Assembly (NCBI GenBank): GCA_002389995.1
Contig: DGRR01000020.1
Location: 1-23,593 of the forward strand
Length of the DNA: 23,593 nucleotides
Origin: Ruminococcus sp. UBA4383
Lineage (GTDB): Bacteria > Bacillota > Clostridia > Oscillospirales > Ruminococcaceae
Reading direction: 5' to 3'
Under the pieces are notes generated by a model that saw only the letters and a program-made list of their open reading frames with translations, was not told the origin of the DNA and made no database searches. The position numbers and the translations under genes were made by a program. This document shows positions 1 through 7,041 of the stretch, one piece after another (position 1 is the first letter of the stretch; every line of letters starts with the position of its first letter).

Positions 1-852
1 CTCCAGCACGACAGACAGCTCAAAGCTATCGCAAAAAGCATCGAAAAGACCATAACAGCCGAACTCAAAAAAATGCTCAAAAATGACCGTGAAAAATATG
101 AGGAATTTTGGAAAGCATTCGGCTTGCAGATTAAATTCGGAGTTTACAGCGATTTCGGAATTAATAAGGACAAGCTTCAGGATTTGCTCATGTTCACATC
201 TTCAAATGAGAGCAAGCTCGTTACACTTGACGAATACGTCACAGCCATGAGGGAAGAACAGAAATACATCTACTACGCAACAGGCGAAAATATCGCAAGA
301 ATTGAACATCTCCCGCAGACCGAACTCTTAAAGGACAAAGGATACGAAATTCTCTACCTTACCGACAATGTAGATGAATTTGCAATAAAATCCCTTAATA
401 AGTACAAGGACAAAGAATTTAAGAACGTTTCCGCTGATGACCTCGGTATCGAAGATACAGGCAAAAAGGAAGAAATAAAGGCTAAGGAAGAAGAAAATTC
501 CGATATGCTCAAAAATCTTGCCTCTGCCCTTGACGGAAAAGTTGAAAAGGTTATCCTCTCCCAGAGACTTAAATCCCACCCCGTATGCCTTACCAGCGAG
601 GGAGAAATTACCCTTGAAATGGAGAAAGTTCTCAATGCCATGCCCACAGACCAGAAAGTCCATGCAAAGAGAGTCCTTGAAATAAATCCCGAACACGAAA
701 TTTTCGGAAAGCTTAAAGCCATAAGCGAAAGCGGAGACAGCGAGAAACTTGCAAAATATGCAAAACTCCTCTATACTCAGGCACTTCTCATTGAAGGAAT
801 CAACATTGACGACCCTGTTGAATTTTCAAATCTTATCTGCGAACTCATGTAA
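1..852 (+). CDS. htpG: Chaperone protein HtpG (Hsp90 family), C-terminal part
   Basis: The reading frame is open from base 1, so the 5' part of the gene lies outside the window; 283 codons plus TAA are present, a little under half of a usual HtpG. The visible protein covers the end of the Hsp90 middle domain (KNDREKYEEFWKAFG near residue 25, then EYVTAMREEQKYIYYATGE) and the whole C-terminal dimerisation domain (near the end HEIFGKLKAI, then LLYTQALLIEGI). The N-terminal ATP-binding domain is not in view. Hsp90 proteins are ATP-driven cytosolic chaperones that act as dimers. A strong terminator follows directly, so it ends its transcription unit. A short acidic, lysine-rich linker separates the two domains, as is common in bacterial HtpG. 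The assignment is confident from these family-typical segments. Confidence 0.95.
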   Translation, partial: LQHDRQLKAIAKSIEKTITAELKKMLKNDREKYEEFWKAFGLQIKFGVYSDFGINKDKLQDLLMFTSSNESKLVTLDEYVTAMREEQKYIYYATGENIARIEHLPQTELLKDKGYEILYLTDNVDEFAIKSLNKYKDKEFKNVSADDLGIEDTGKKEEIKAKEEENSDMLKNLASALDGKVEKVILSQRLKSHPVCLTSEGEITLEMEKVLNAMPTDQKVHAKRVLEINPEHEIFGKLKAISESGDSEKLAKYAKLLYTQALLIEGINIDDPVEFSNLICELM

Positions 853-861
853 TTACAGCAT

Positions 862-896
862 AAAAAATATCTCTGTCATCGGCAGAGATATTTTTA
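862..896 (+). terminator. Rho-independent terminator of htpG
   Basis: The stem AAAATATCTCTG pairs with CAGAGATATTTT, with a short TCATCGG loop, and a run of T follows. It begins 10 nt after the htpG stop codon. The A-rich 5' arm also makes it usable in reverse. Confidence 0.85.
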
Positions 897-910
897 TTAT
901 TTAACTTTAT

Positions 911-990
911 ATTTTAAGATTATTTTAAGAGAAAAGCTTTATTATTTATACATGGATTTAATCAATCCCCCAATTCCCCTCTTATTTTAT
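911..990 (+). repeat. Intergenic dispersed repeat, copy A
   Basis: This stretch shares two conserved blocks with 20536-20601 on the opposite strand: TTTAAGATTATTTTAAGA (913-930) and AATCCCCCAATTCCCCT (964-980). They are 33 bp apart here and 31 bp apart in copy B. GGATT at 954-958 can pair with AATCC at 964-968, and the same small hairpin is possible in copy B. No open reading frame is present. The function is unknown. Confidence 0.7.
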
Positions 991-1011
991 ATATCCCTCT
1001 CTGACCTGCAT

Positions 1012-1032
1012 CTGATGCAGGTTTCTTTTTTT
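1012..1032 (+). terminator. Second terminator-like hairpin upstream of araC-type gene
   Basis: ACCTGCAT pairs perfectly with ATGCAGGT around a CTG loop, and a TTTCTTTTTTT tract follows. It lies just after repeat copy A and just before the promoter of the regulator, so it probably shields that promoter from htpG read-through. Confidence 0.7.
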
Positions 1033-1034
1033 GC

Positions 1035-1063
1035 TTGATTAAGTATTATATTTATGCTATAAT
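1035..1063 (+). promoter_or_regulatory. Sigma-A promoter of the AraC-family gene
   Basis: TTGATT (1035-1040) and TATAAT (1058-1063) are separated by exactly 17 bp. The predicted transcript starts near 1070, only about 12 nt before the ATG, so the leader is very short. Confidence 0.8.
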
Positions 1064-1081
1064 CTGTAAGAGGTGATTTGT

Positions 1082-1894
1082 ATGAAGATATCAGAAGTTG
1101 AAATAAACTGCCGCAGAAGCTTTTCGCTCTTTGAAGATGCAAAAGAAGATATGATGCTTTATTTCTTCAAAACTCCCGTAATATATATGCTCAGCGGAAA
1201 AGAAATAAAATCCGAAAATATTTCCGTAATTTTATACAGCCCGAAAGTAAAAATAAATATACGCTCTCTCAACGGAACGAATATAAAATTTGATTATGTA
1301 CGTTTCAGACTGACAGCAGCGGAAAGACATTATATGTCATCTAAAAATATAAATTTTGACATACCTATTATAATAGATGATGATTTTGTAATATCATCTG
1401 TATTCAAGAACATGAAAGCGGAATTTACAAAAAACAGAAAGTATCTGAACGAATTTCTTGAACTTTCCATGCGTATGATATTCATATGTCTCAGCGAGGC
1501 TGAACCTGCGGAGGGTGATGAAATATCCCCCAAAACAGATATACCAAAATATGCAAAACTAAAATCCCTGCGTGAACAGGTCTATGAAAATCCTCTCAGA
1601 CCGTGGAATATTGAAACAATATGCAAAAGATTATGCATAAGCAGAACTTATTTTCACAGAATATATTCCGCCGCATTCGGAGTCACATTCAAACAGGACG
1701 TAATCGAAAGCAGACTTCTCATGGCATCTGATTTTCTTGTATCGACAGATTTGTCCATAAGCGAGATAGCTGAAAAATGCGGTTACGAAAGCGATTCATA
1801 TTTTATGCAGCAGTTCCGCAGGCATAAAGGCTGTACCCCCACGCAGTACAGAAGAAAAGCCGAAAACGGTGATATAAATTTTTCCGAGGAGTGA
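1082..1894 (+). CDS. AraC-family transcriptional regulator
   Basis: A 270-residue protein whose last ~100 residues form an AraC/XylS double helix-turn-helix DNA-binding domain. The first helix-turn-helix is in WNIETICKRLCISRTYFHRIY; the second is in LSISEIAEKCGYESDSYFMQQFRRHKG, ending in the family-typical TPTQYRR. The N-terminal ~155 residues resemble no ligand domain I can name; they may form a degenerate cupin-like sensor. ATG at 1082 is chosen over the in-frame GTG at 1073 because AAGAGGTG lies 6 nt upstream of it and the GTG falls inside that ribosome site. The gene stands alone behind its own promoter and converges on the phosphodiesterase gene with a 20-bp gap and no clear terminator between. 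Its target is unknown. Confidence 0.88.
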   Translation: MKISEVEINCRRSFSLFEDAKEDMMLYFFKTPVIYMLSGKEIKSENISVILYSPKVKINIRSLNGTNIKFDYVRFRLTAAERHYMSSKNINFDIPIIIDDDFVISSVFKNMKAEFTKNRKYLNEFLELSMRMIFICLSEAEPAEGDEISPKTDIPKYAKLKSLREQVYENPLRPWNIETICKRLCISRTYFHRIYSAAFGVTFKQDVIESRLLMASDFLVSTDLSISEIAEKCGYESDSYFMQQFRRHKGCTPTQYRRKAENGDINFSEE

Positions 1895-1914
1895 TACATT
1901 TTCCCCCTGCAATA

Positions 1915-3732
1915 TTACTGTCCGAAAACTGTTTTCAGTACAGTTAATATTTTGTCGCTTACCTTGTCGGAATAGACTATTTCAGCAGTTTTATCGGGGC
2001 GGTTAGTGATGATATTGTCAACTCCGAGGGATATCATTTTTTCGATATCCGATTTTGTATCGACAGTCCAGACGAAAATTCTTTTTCCGTTATGGTGGGC
2101 ATTGTTTACCACTGTATGATTCACAAAAATATAGTTCATACTCACAGCATCTATATATTTAAGCTGAGTAAAAGCTATTGTAGTGGCGACATTTGCAATA
2201 ATACCCGTTTTGATGTCGGAATCTGCCTTTTTGACATATTTAAGGGCATTATAGGAAAATGATGTAACATAGCATGAATTTTCAATACCATATTCTTCAA
2301 TCAGTTCAGCCGTTTTTTCAGCGGCAAGTTTTACGTTTCCGACATCTTTAATTTCGATGTTGAAATTTATGTCATTGCTGAAATTTTCAAAAACATCTGA
2401 AAGGAGGACTATTTTTGCATCAGCAAACTCATTATTTTTCCCGAACCAGCTTCCTGCGGAAAACTGCTGAAGTTCATCATATGTATAGTCGCTAATCTTA
2501 CCTTTTCCGTCAGTAGTGCGTTCAATGGTCTTGTCATGGAAAACGACAAGCTGTGCATCTTTTGTAAGCTGTACATCGAGTTCGATATAATCTGCACCGC
2601 TGTCGAGGGCGGCTTCAAAGGCGTACATAGTATTTTCAGGTGCAGCTATTGAAAATCCTCTGTGAGCTGTAATTTTAGTTTTTGTGAGTATTCCCGAATT
2701 GAGATTTATATTTCCCTCATAGAGTGCTGAAAAATATGAAGTATTCAGACATATGCCGATAATTACGGCAACAGAAGCAAAAATAATTTTCTGCCTTTTA
2801 TTCCATTTTTTGTGTCCCGTATCAGGGAGGATAATTTTTTCAAAAGGCGAAACGTCTTCAAAAAATCCCTCTGTTATTCTGAACATTATGACAGGAGCGG
2901 AAATAAATGCCGAAACTGATGAAAATATCCGCCCCTCATACTGCAATACTTTAAGAGATGATAAAAGTGCTTTCTGCGGTTTTGAAAATCCCTTTATCAT
3001 GAGAAATATAATAAAGCTTATAATAAATGTAATTATTGCCGCAGCCGCAAACATGGCAACGCTCCAGAAAATTATTGAAACTGCGGTTTTGAATTTCTTT
3101 TTTGAAAGAATTTTTTTGCTTTGCTTTGTACAGTCTATGAAATTCCTGTCCGTAAGCACAAGAAAATGCAGACTGTAACAGCGGCTTACCATTACAGCCA
3201 CGAAAATCATCTGTATAGCTATATATGCGGCTATTGCCACACTGCCGTCAAGGGAGCGGAATAATCTTTTCAGTGCAGGCATGAGCGGAGCTACAAATAC
3301 ACCCGATGAAATCGTAAACTGTGCCAGAGGCATATATATCATGAAAAGAAAAAATTTGAATATTCCCGTTCCCCTGAAAGCCTTTTTAAACGAACTCAGA
3401 CCCGTCCTCAGCATTCCGTCAGAGGTCAGTTTTCCTCTGCTTTTGAATGCGGAAAAACAGCCTGCCAGTGCGGAAAGTTCAACAAATGAAAAGAATCCCA
3501 TGCAGAAAAGCAGGATAAATATAAATACAATTGTTACAGGGTGTTTAAGGTAAACACTCATTCTTTCATCGGAAAGATATTTTATTCCCGATACTTTCAT
3601 TGCAAGCTTTATCAGAAGTGCAAGAACAGGTGTTCCTATTGCCGTCAGGAGCAGGCGGTATATAAGTTCAAATCCCATAAAATGTGGAAAAGCACGGAAA
3701 AATGTGCTTAAAGAGCTGAAAAATTTCCTCAT
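1915..3732 (-). CDS. Membrane-anchored glycerophosphodiester phosphodiesterase
   Basis: A protein of about 605 residues in two parts. Residues ~1-345 are hydrophobic with several membrane segments, matching the membrane domain often fused to bacterial GDPDs. Residues ~354-600 are a GDPD TIM barrel: KITAHRG (His357), APENT, the metal-binding pair in YIELDVQ, VVFHDKTIERTT, and NFNIEIKD near the middle. The family hydrolyses glycerophosphodiesters, such as deacylated phospholipids or lipoteichoic acid units, to glycerol-3-phosphate and an alcohol; with this anchor the active site probably works at the membrane. The start at 3732 is preferred over the ATG at 3738 because GCGGAG abuts the upstream ATG but lies 6 nt from the second. 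It is monocistronic behind a consensus promoter overlapped by a perfect palindrome, which suggests repressor control. The exact substrate cannot be told from sequence. Confidence 0.88.
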   Translation of the reverse strand: MRKFFSSLSTFFRAFPHFMGFELIYRLLLTAIGTPVLALLIKLAMKVSGIKYLSDERMSVYLKHPVTIVFIFILLFCMGFFSFVELSALAGCFSAFKSRGKLTSDGMLRTGLSSFKKAFRGTGIFKFFLFMIYMPLAQFTISSGVFVAPLMPALKRLFRSLDGSVAIAAYIAIQMIFVAVMVSRCYSLHFLVLTDRNFIDCTKQSKKILSKKKFKTAVSIIFWSVAMFAAAAIITFIISFIIFLMIKGFSKPQKALLSSLKVLQYEGRIFSSVSAFISAPVIMFRITEGFFEDVSPFEKIILPDTGHKKWNKRQKIIFASVAVIIGICLNTSYFSALYEGNINLNSGILTKTKITAHRGFSIAAPENTMYAFEAALDSGADYIELDVQLTKDAQLVVFHDKTIERTTDGKGKISDYTYDELQQFSAGSWFGKNNEFADAKIVLLSDVFENFSNDINFNIEIKDVGNVKLAAEKTAELIEEYGIENSCYVTSFSYNALKYVKKADSDIKTGIIANVATTIAFTQLKYIDAVSMNYIFVNHTVVNNAHHNGKRIFVWTVDTKSDIEKMISLGVDNIITNRPDKTAEIVYSDKVSDKILTVLKTVFGQ

Positions 3733-3755
3733 GTTCATCTCCGCTTCAACTATAT

Positions 3756-3776
3756 TATACTATTAATAATAGTATA
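3756..3776. promoter_or_regulatory. Perfect 21-bp palindrome over the phosphodiesterase promoter (candidate operator)
   Basis: TATACTATTA, a central A, then TAATAGTATA: ten base pairs of perfect inverted symmetry. It covers the -10 box (3771-3776) and the predicted transcription start of the minus-strand gene, the position expected for a repressor site. The binding protein is unknown. Confidence 0.55.
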
Positions 3777-3799
3777 TCTCCAAAATTATTTCCTGTCAA
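3771..3799 (-). promoter_or_regulatory. Sigma-A promoter of the phosphodiesterase gene
   Basis: On the minus strand, TTGACA (3794-3799) and TATACT (3771-3776) are separated by 17 bp. Confidence 0.85.
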
Positions 3800-3859
3800 C
3801 AATATTCCTGATTTTTCACATATCATCAAAAAATATAATTTTTATTTGATAAAAAATAC

Positions 3860-3888
3860 TTGACAATTGTTTCTTGAAATGATATAAT
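3860..3888 (+). promoter_or_regulatory. Sigma-A promoter of tRNA-Thr
   Basis: Perfect consensus TTGACA (3860-3865) and TATAAT (3883-3888) with a 17-bp spacer. The start is predicted about 10 nt before the tRNA, as expected for a strongly expressed stable RNA. Confidence 0.9.
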
Positions 3889-3904
3889 AATATCCGTAAG
3901 TTAT

Positions 3905-3977
3905 GCTTGTGTAGCACAGTTGGTAGTGCAGCTCATTCGTAATGAGCAGGTCGCAGGTTCGAGTCCCGTCACAAGCT
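3905..3977 (+). tRNA. tRNA-Thr, anticodon CGT
   Basis: A complete cloverleaf reads ACG codons. The acceptor stem GCTTGTG/CACAAGC is perfect, the D stem GCAC/GTGC is perfect with GG in the loop, and the anticodon stem GCTCA/TGAGC encloses TTCGTAA. The T loop is TTCGAGT. The T stem GCAGG/CCCGT has one A-C mismatch and one G-T pair. The discriminator base is T and CCA is not encoded. It has its own promoter and terminator, so it is a stand-alone unit. Confidence 0.95.
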
Positions 3978-3983
3978 TTTCAG

Positions 3984-4011
3984 CCGTCTGATTTACGTCA
4001 GACGGTTTTTT
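3984..4011 (+). terminator. Rho-independent terminator of tRNA-Thr
   Basis: CCGTCTGA pairs with TCAGACGG around TTTACG, and six T follow. The 3' arm contains the TGA stop codon (3998-4000) of the convergent permease gene. On the minus strand there is no T run after the hairpin, so it should act mainly on the tRNA. Confidence 0.88.
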
Positions 4012-5116
4012 GCATTACAATCCCGAATACCAGCATAACCGCAAACATCGAGAAATTGATTGCCGAAAACGTAAGCATATATCTGCCTGACTGAGCATTT
4101 TCCGATTTTCTGTAAAACTGATAGGATATAAGACTTGCAAGTGATGCGATAATAGTACCGAGTCCGCCTATATTCACGCCCAGCAGAAGTCTTGTTCCCT
4201 CATCTGTGAATCCCGAAAGCATTACCGCCGCAGGAACATTGCTTATTATCTGCGAAAGAAGTGCCGAAACCAATACTTCCCTTCCCGAAAGAACTCCCGA
4301 AAAGAAAGTGCTTACAGCCTCTATTCTTGCAATATTTCCCACAAATACAAAGAAACATACAAATGTAAACAAGAGTGCATAGTCTACTTTTACCAGAAGT
4401 TTTCTGTCGCATACCAGACCGACCATGACCGCCGCAATCAGACATATATAATCAGGTATGAATCTGAATACCGTCATAAGGCATACAGCAAACAATACTG
4501 CATATACAGCGGTATTTTTTATATTTATCTCGGAAATACTTCCCTCATGGGTACGGCATGAAGTTTTCGGCAATATAAAAGTAAAAAGAATCAGCAGTAT
4601 AATTCCCAGTACACCTGCGGGCAGCATAGTTTTAACAAATTCATATGCTGTAAGGCGGTATGTATCGTATAAATAAAGATTCTGCGGATTTCCGACAGGT
4701 GTCAGCATACTTCCGAGATTTGCCGCCGCAGTTTCGAGTACGATTGTAACAATACGGGATTTTTCGTCCTTTATGTGTTCAAAGGTGAGAATTGTAAGCG
4801 GTACGAATGTTATAAGTGCAACGTCATTTGTCACAAGCATTGACGAGAAAAAACATATTATTATGAACATCAGGCATAATTTTCTTATATTTCCTGCTTT
4901 TTTCAGAATAATATCAGTAAGCCTTTCAAAAATTCCCGTACTTCTCAGACCTGCAACGGCAAGCATAAGCGAAAAAAGTTGTATAAGCACCGTCCTGTTG
5001 CAGTATCCTGCATATTCACCGTCAGGCGGTACAATGAACATAGTAATCACCGCTGCAATAAAAGCTATAACAAGAACAGGCTGTGCCTTGAAAAATAATT
5101 TTATTTTTTTAATCAT
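3998..5116 (-). CDS. SLC13/ArsB-type anion or ion permease
   Basis: A very hydrophobic protein of 372 residues with about ten membrane segments. Features typical of the ion transporter superfamily (ArsB/NhaD/CitMHS/SLC13) are the duplicated half-membrane layout and the re-entrant motif in SSMLVTNDVALITFVPL, with a matching SNVPAAVMLSGF in the second half. NLGSMLTPVGNPQNLYLY in the first half contains the conserved GNPQN element. The substrate, an anion, a dicarboxylate or a proton/sodium exchange, cannot be decided from sequence. The start is supported by AAGGAG 9 nt upstream; another ATG only 2 nt from that site is out of frame. The gene has its own promoter, diverges from birA, and its stop codon sits inside the terminator hairpin of the facing tRNA gene. 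Confidence 0.8.
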   Translation of the reverse strand: MIKKIKLFFKAQPVLVIAFIAAVITMFIVPPDGEYAGYCNRTVLIQLFSLMLAVAGLRSTGIFERLTDIILKKAGNIRKLCLMFIIICFFSSMLVTNDVALITFVPLTILTFEHIKDEKSRIVTIVLETAAANLGSMLTPVGNPQNLYLYDTYRLTAYEFVKTMLPAGVLGIILLILFTFILPKTSCRTHEGSISEINIKNTAVYAVLFAVCLMTVFRFIPDYICLIAAVMVGLVCDRKLLVKVDYALLFTFVCFFVFVGNIARIEAVSTFFSGVLSGREVLVSALLSQIISNVPAAVMLSGFTDEGTRLLLGVNIGGLGTIIASLASLISYQFYRKSENAQSGRYMLTFSAINFSMFAVMLVFGIVMQKTV

Positions 5117-5146
5117 ATATCATATCTCCTTTTATTTGCCTATATG

Positions 5147-5175
5147 ATGATAACGCAAATTCAGGCATTTGTCAA
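5147..5175 (-). promoter_or_regulatory. Sigma-A promoter of the permease gene
   Basis: On the minus strand, TTGACA (5170-5175) and TATCAT (5147-5152) are separated by 17 bp. Confidence 0.78.
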
Positions 5176-5215
5176 TGAAAATATGAAAATTTTTGTAAAT
5201 TATTCAGAATAATAC

Positions 5216-5244
5216 TTGACAAATCAGAAAAAACAGTCTATAAT
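5216..5244 (+). promoter_or_regulatory. Sigma-A promoter of birA and its leader
   Basis: Perfect consensus TTGACA (5216-5221) and TATAAT (5239-5244) with a 17-bp spacer. Transcription should start near 5251, giving a leader of about 180 nt before birA. Confidence 0.88.
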
Positions 5245-5250
5245 TTTAAA

Positions 5251-5406
5251 TGTGAATGTGTTGTGTCTTTCTCCCTGCAAGGGGACGACAGCGAAAATTA
5301 TCATACAAACACATTTTTTTCATATTTCACATTTACGTTATATGAATCGTACATCACCCCTGACGGGGACGAAAGAAAAAAGGACGGGGTAATACCGTCC
5401 TTTTTT
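5251..5406 (+). promoter_or_regulatory. Structured birA leader with transcription attenuator (candidate riboswitch or other cis-RNA)
   Basis: Three structural parts are visible. First, a two-part stem, TGTGAA (5251) with TTCACA (~5334) and ATGTGTT with AACACAT (~5307-5313), encloses a CCCT/AGGG hairpin followed by GACGACAG; a run of seven T follows AACACA. Second, a CCCC/GGGG hairpin (5357-5369) is followed by ACGAAAG. Third, GGACGG/CCGTCC (5382-5400) forms a terminator with flanking A6 and T6. The two C-rich hairpins share the layout CCCTG..GGGGACGA.AG. The GGACGGGGT of the terminator could instead pair with the upstream ACCCC, a possible antiterminator. I do not recognise a named riboswitch class. 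A small stand-alone RNA ending at the terminator is the other reading. Confidence 0.5.
5376..5406 (+). terminator. Intrinsic terminator in the birA leader
   Basis: A perfect 12-bp stem (A6GGACGG with CCGTCCT6) with a 7-nt loop lies between promoter and ribosome site. It ends 24 nt before the birA start codon, so birA is expressed only by read-through or antitermination. Confidence 0.85.
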
Positions 5407-5429
5407 GTATTTATTTTCAGGAGGAAATT

Positions 5430-6401
5430 ATGGACATTAAAAAAGCTTTTCTGAAACAGTTAGCTGTTTCAGAGGGAGAATATATTTCAGGCGCAGCCCT
5501 CGCACGAAATATGAACGTAAGCAGGAATGCCGTGTGGAAAACCGTCAAAAGTCTCGAAAATGACGGATTTCTGATAGAATCCGTCACTTCAAAAGGTTAC
5601 AGACTTTCAGAACATAACAATAAACTCAATGAAGAAATAATAAAGTCCTTTGAAAAATCAGACAGAAATATTATCGTACTCAATGAAGTCGATTCAACAA
5701 ACGACTATGCAAAAAAACTCGCCTCGCAAAATGCAGAAAACGGTACTGCCGTGATAGCTGACCGCCAGACCGCAGGAAAAGGCAGAATGGGCAGGAATTT
5801 TGTATCTCCCTCAGGCTGCGGAGTCTATATAAGCATAATAACAAGACCAAAATTCGGCATAGAAACCGCTTCCCTCATAACATCAGCCGCCGCCTGTGCA
5901 GTCGCAAACGCTGTTGAAAATCTCTGCGGTGAAAGAGTCAATGTAAAATGGGTAAATGATTTGTACATGAACGGCAAGAAAATATGCGGAATATTAACAG
6001 AAGCTTCAATGGGTCTTGAAATGAAATCCCTCGACTATGCCGTAATAGGCATAGGCGTAAATGTCAGAAAAAATTATGAATTTGATGACGAACTCCGTCA
6101 GAGGGCATCTTCAATTGAAGAATGTACAGGCAGAAAAATAGACCGCAACCGTCTTTGCGCTGAAATACTCCGCCAGACTGACATTTACCTCGAAAATATT
6201 GAAAGCCGTGAATATCTCAGGGAATACCGCAGGCGTGAAATTCTTACAGGTCACAAAATAACTGCAAATACGGGAAATACCTGCATAGAAGGTATTGCAG
6301 AAGGAATTGACGACAATGCAAATCTTATAGTAAGACTTTCAGACGGAAAAATTATGCATCTCGGCTCAGGGGAGGCTAATTTATGCCGTTTTGCGGAATA
6401 A
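5430..6401 (+). CDS. birA: Bifunctional biotin operon repressor / biotin-[acetyl-CoA-carboxylase] ligase BirA
   Basis: A 323-residue protein with all three BirA parts. Residues 1-60 are a winged helix-turn-helix (AALARNMNVSRNAVWKTVKSL). Residues ~80-265 are the biotin protein ligase domain, with EVDSTNDYAK, the adenylate loop GKGRMGR (116-122), KWVNDLY (173-179) and GKKICGIL (182-189). The remainder is a small C-terminal SH3-like domain. It makes biotinyl-AMP, transfers biotin to carboxylase or decarboxylase carrier proteins, and with biotinyl-AMP bound can repress biotin genes. The start follows AGGAGG by a good distance. The gene lies behind a leader with a terminator, so its own expression appears RNA-controlled; I saw no clear BirA operator. 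An oxidoreductase gene follows after 21 bp, probably cotranscribed. Confidence 0.93.
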   Translation: MDIKKAFLKQLAVSEGEYISGAALARNMNVSRNAVWKTVKSLENDGFLIESVTSKGYRLSEHNNKLNEEIIKSFEKSDRNIIVLNEVDSTNDYAKKLASQNAENGTAVIADRQTAGKGRMGRNFVSPSGCGVYISIITRPKFGIETASLITSAAACAVANAVENLCGERVNVKWVNDLYMNGKKICGILTEASMGLEMKSLDYAVIGIGVNVRKNYEFDDELRQRASSIEECTGRKIDRNRLCAEILRQTDIYLENIESREYLREYRRREILTGHKITANTGNTCIEGIAEGIDDNANLIVRLSDGKIMHLGSGEANLCRFAE

Positions 6402-6422
6402 TATAGAGAAAGGAAATTTTAT

Positions 6423-6989
6423 ATGTTATTGTTTGTAAATGCCTGTACAAGAAAAAATTCAAGGACGAAAAGACTTGCAGACTGTCTGCTGAAAACGCTC
6501 GGCTTGCCTTATGAAGAATTAAAAATTACAGAATGTGAATTTGACAGAGCCGATGAAAATTTTCTCAGTAAAAGAGATGAAATTTTAAAACAAGGAGATT
6601 TTGAAAAGCTTAAATATGCAAAACAGTTTGCCGAAGCTGATAAAATTGTTATTGCCGCACCTTTCTGGGATTTATCATTTCCCGCTGTCCTGAAAACATA
6701 TATTGAACAGATAAACGCTGTGGGAATAACTTTCAGATATACACCGCAGGGTATACCTGAGGGGCTGTGCAGGGCAGACAGACTTTATTATGTTACGACA
6801 ATAGGAGGGGATTTTTTCCCTGAAATCTATGGTTTCGGCTATATAAAGGCTCTTGCGGAAAATTTCTACGGAATTAAAGACGTTGAACTGATTAAGGCAT
6901 CAGGACTTGACATTGAAGGCGCAGATACAGAAAAGATACTGCTTGACTGCGAAAAGGATATTATCCGCAGATTTCAGCCGAATAAATAA
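6423..6989 (+). CDS. Flavodoxin-fold NAD(P)H oxidoreductase (AzoR/MdaB-like)
   Basis: A 188-residue protein of the Flavodoxin_2 type, which binds FMN or FAD and passes hydride from NAD(P)H to quinones, azo dyes or similar acceptors in the cytosol. Visible marks are the N-terminal beta strand and phosphate loop LLFVNACTRKNSRTKRLAD, the cofactor-binding IVIAAPFWDLSFPAVLKTYIEQI and the later strand YYVTTIGGDF. AAAGGA precedes the ATG. It follows birA by 21 bp and ends the transcription unit at a strong terminator. A link to biotin is not apparent; the physiological acceptor is unknown. It could equally be annotated as an FMN-dependent NADH-azoreductase-like protein. Confidence 0.82.
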   Translation: MLLFVNACTRKNSRTKRLADCLLKTLGLPYEELKITECEFDRADENFLSKRDEILKQGDFEKLKYAKQFAEADKIVIAAPFWDLSFPAVLKTYIEQINAVGITFRYTPQGIPEGLCRADRLYYVTTIGGDFFPEIYGFGYIKALAENFYGIKDVELIKASGLDIEGADTEKILLDCEKDIIRRFQPNK

Positions 6990-6992
6990 AAA

Positions 6993-7026
6993 AGTCCCGA
7001 AACACTTTGGTTTCGGGACTGAATTT
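6993..7026. terminator. Bidirectional terminator between the birA unit and the oxidoreductase operon
   Basis: AGTCCCGAAAC pairs perfectly with GTTTCGGGACT around ACTTTG. The plus strand continues GAATTTTT; the minus strand continues into six T. It can stop both convergent units, and in the minus direction is the better terminator. Confidence 0.88.
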
Positions 7027-7041
7027 TTATTGATATAATTG

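Noticed and set aside
3905..3977. tRNA gene as an integration (att) site
   Set aside because: No integrase and no repeated tRNA 3' end is present nearby.
5117..5250. BirA operator between the permease and birA promoters
   Set aside because: I found no convincing long inverted repeat of the TTGT..ACAA type expected for biotin repressor sites.
5270..5375. Guanidine-II (mini-ykkC) riboswitch, because of two GGGGACGA motifs next to hairpins
   Set aside because: In that class ACGR forms the loop of each hairpin; here the G run pairs with upstream C's and ACGA falls outside the stem. Kept only as an unassigned leader.
5263..5454. A 63-codon open frame over the birA leader, possibly a leader peptide
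   Set aside because: It runs through the terminator hairpin and into birA in another frame, lacks a ribosome site, and its sequence follows the RNA structure.
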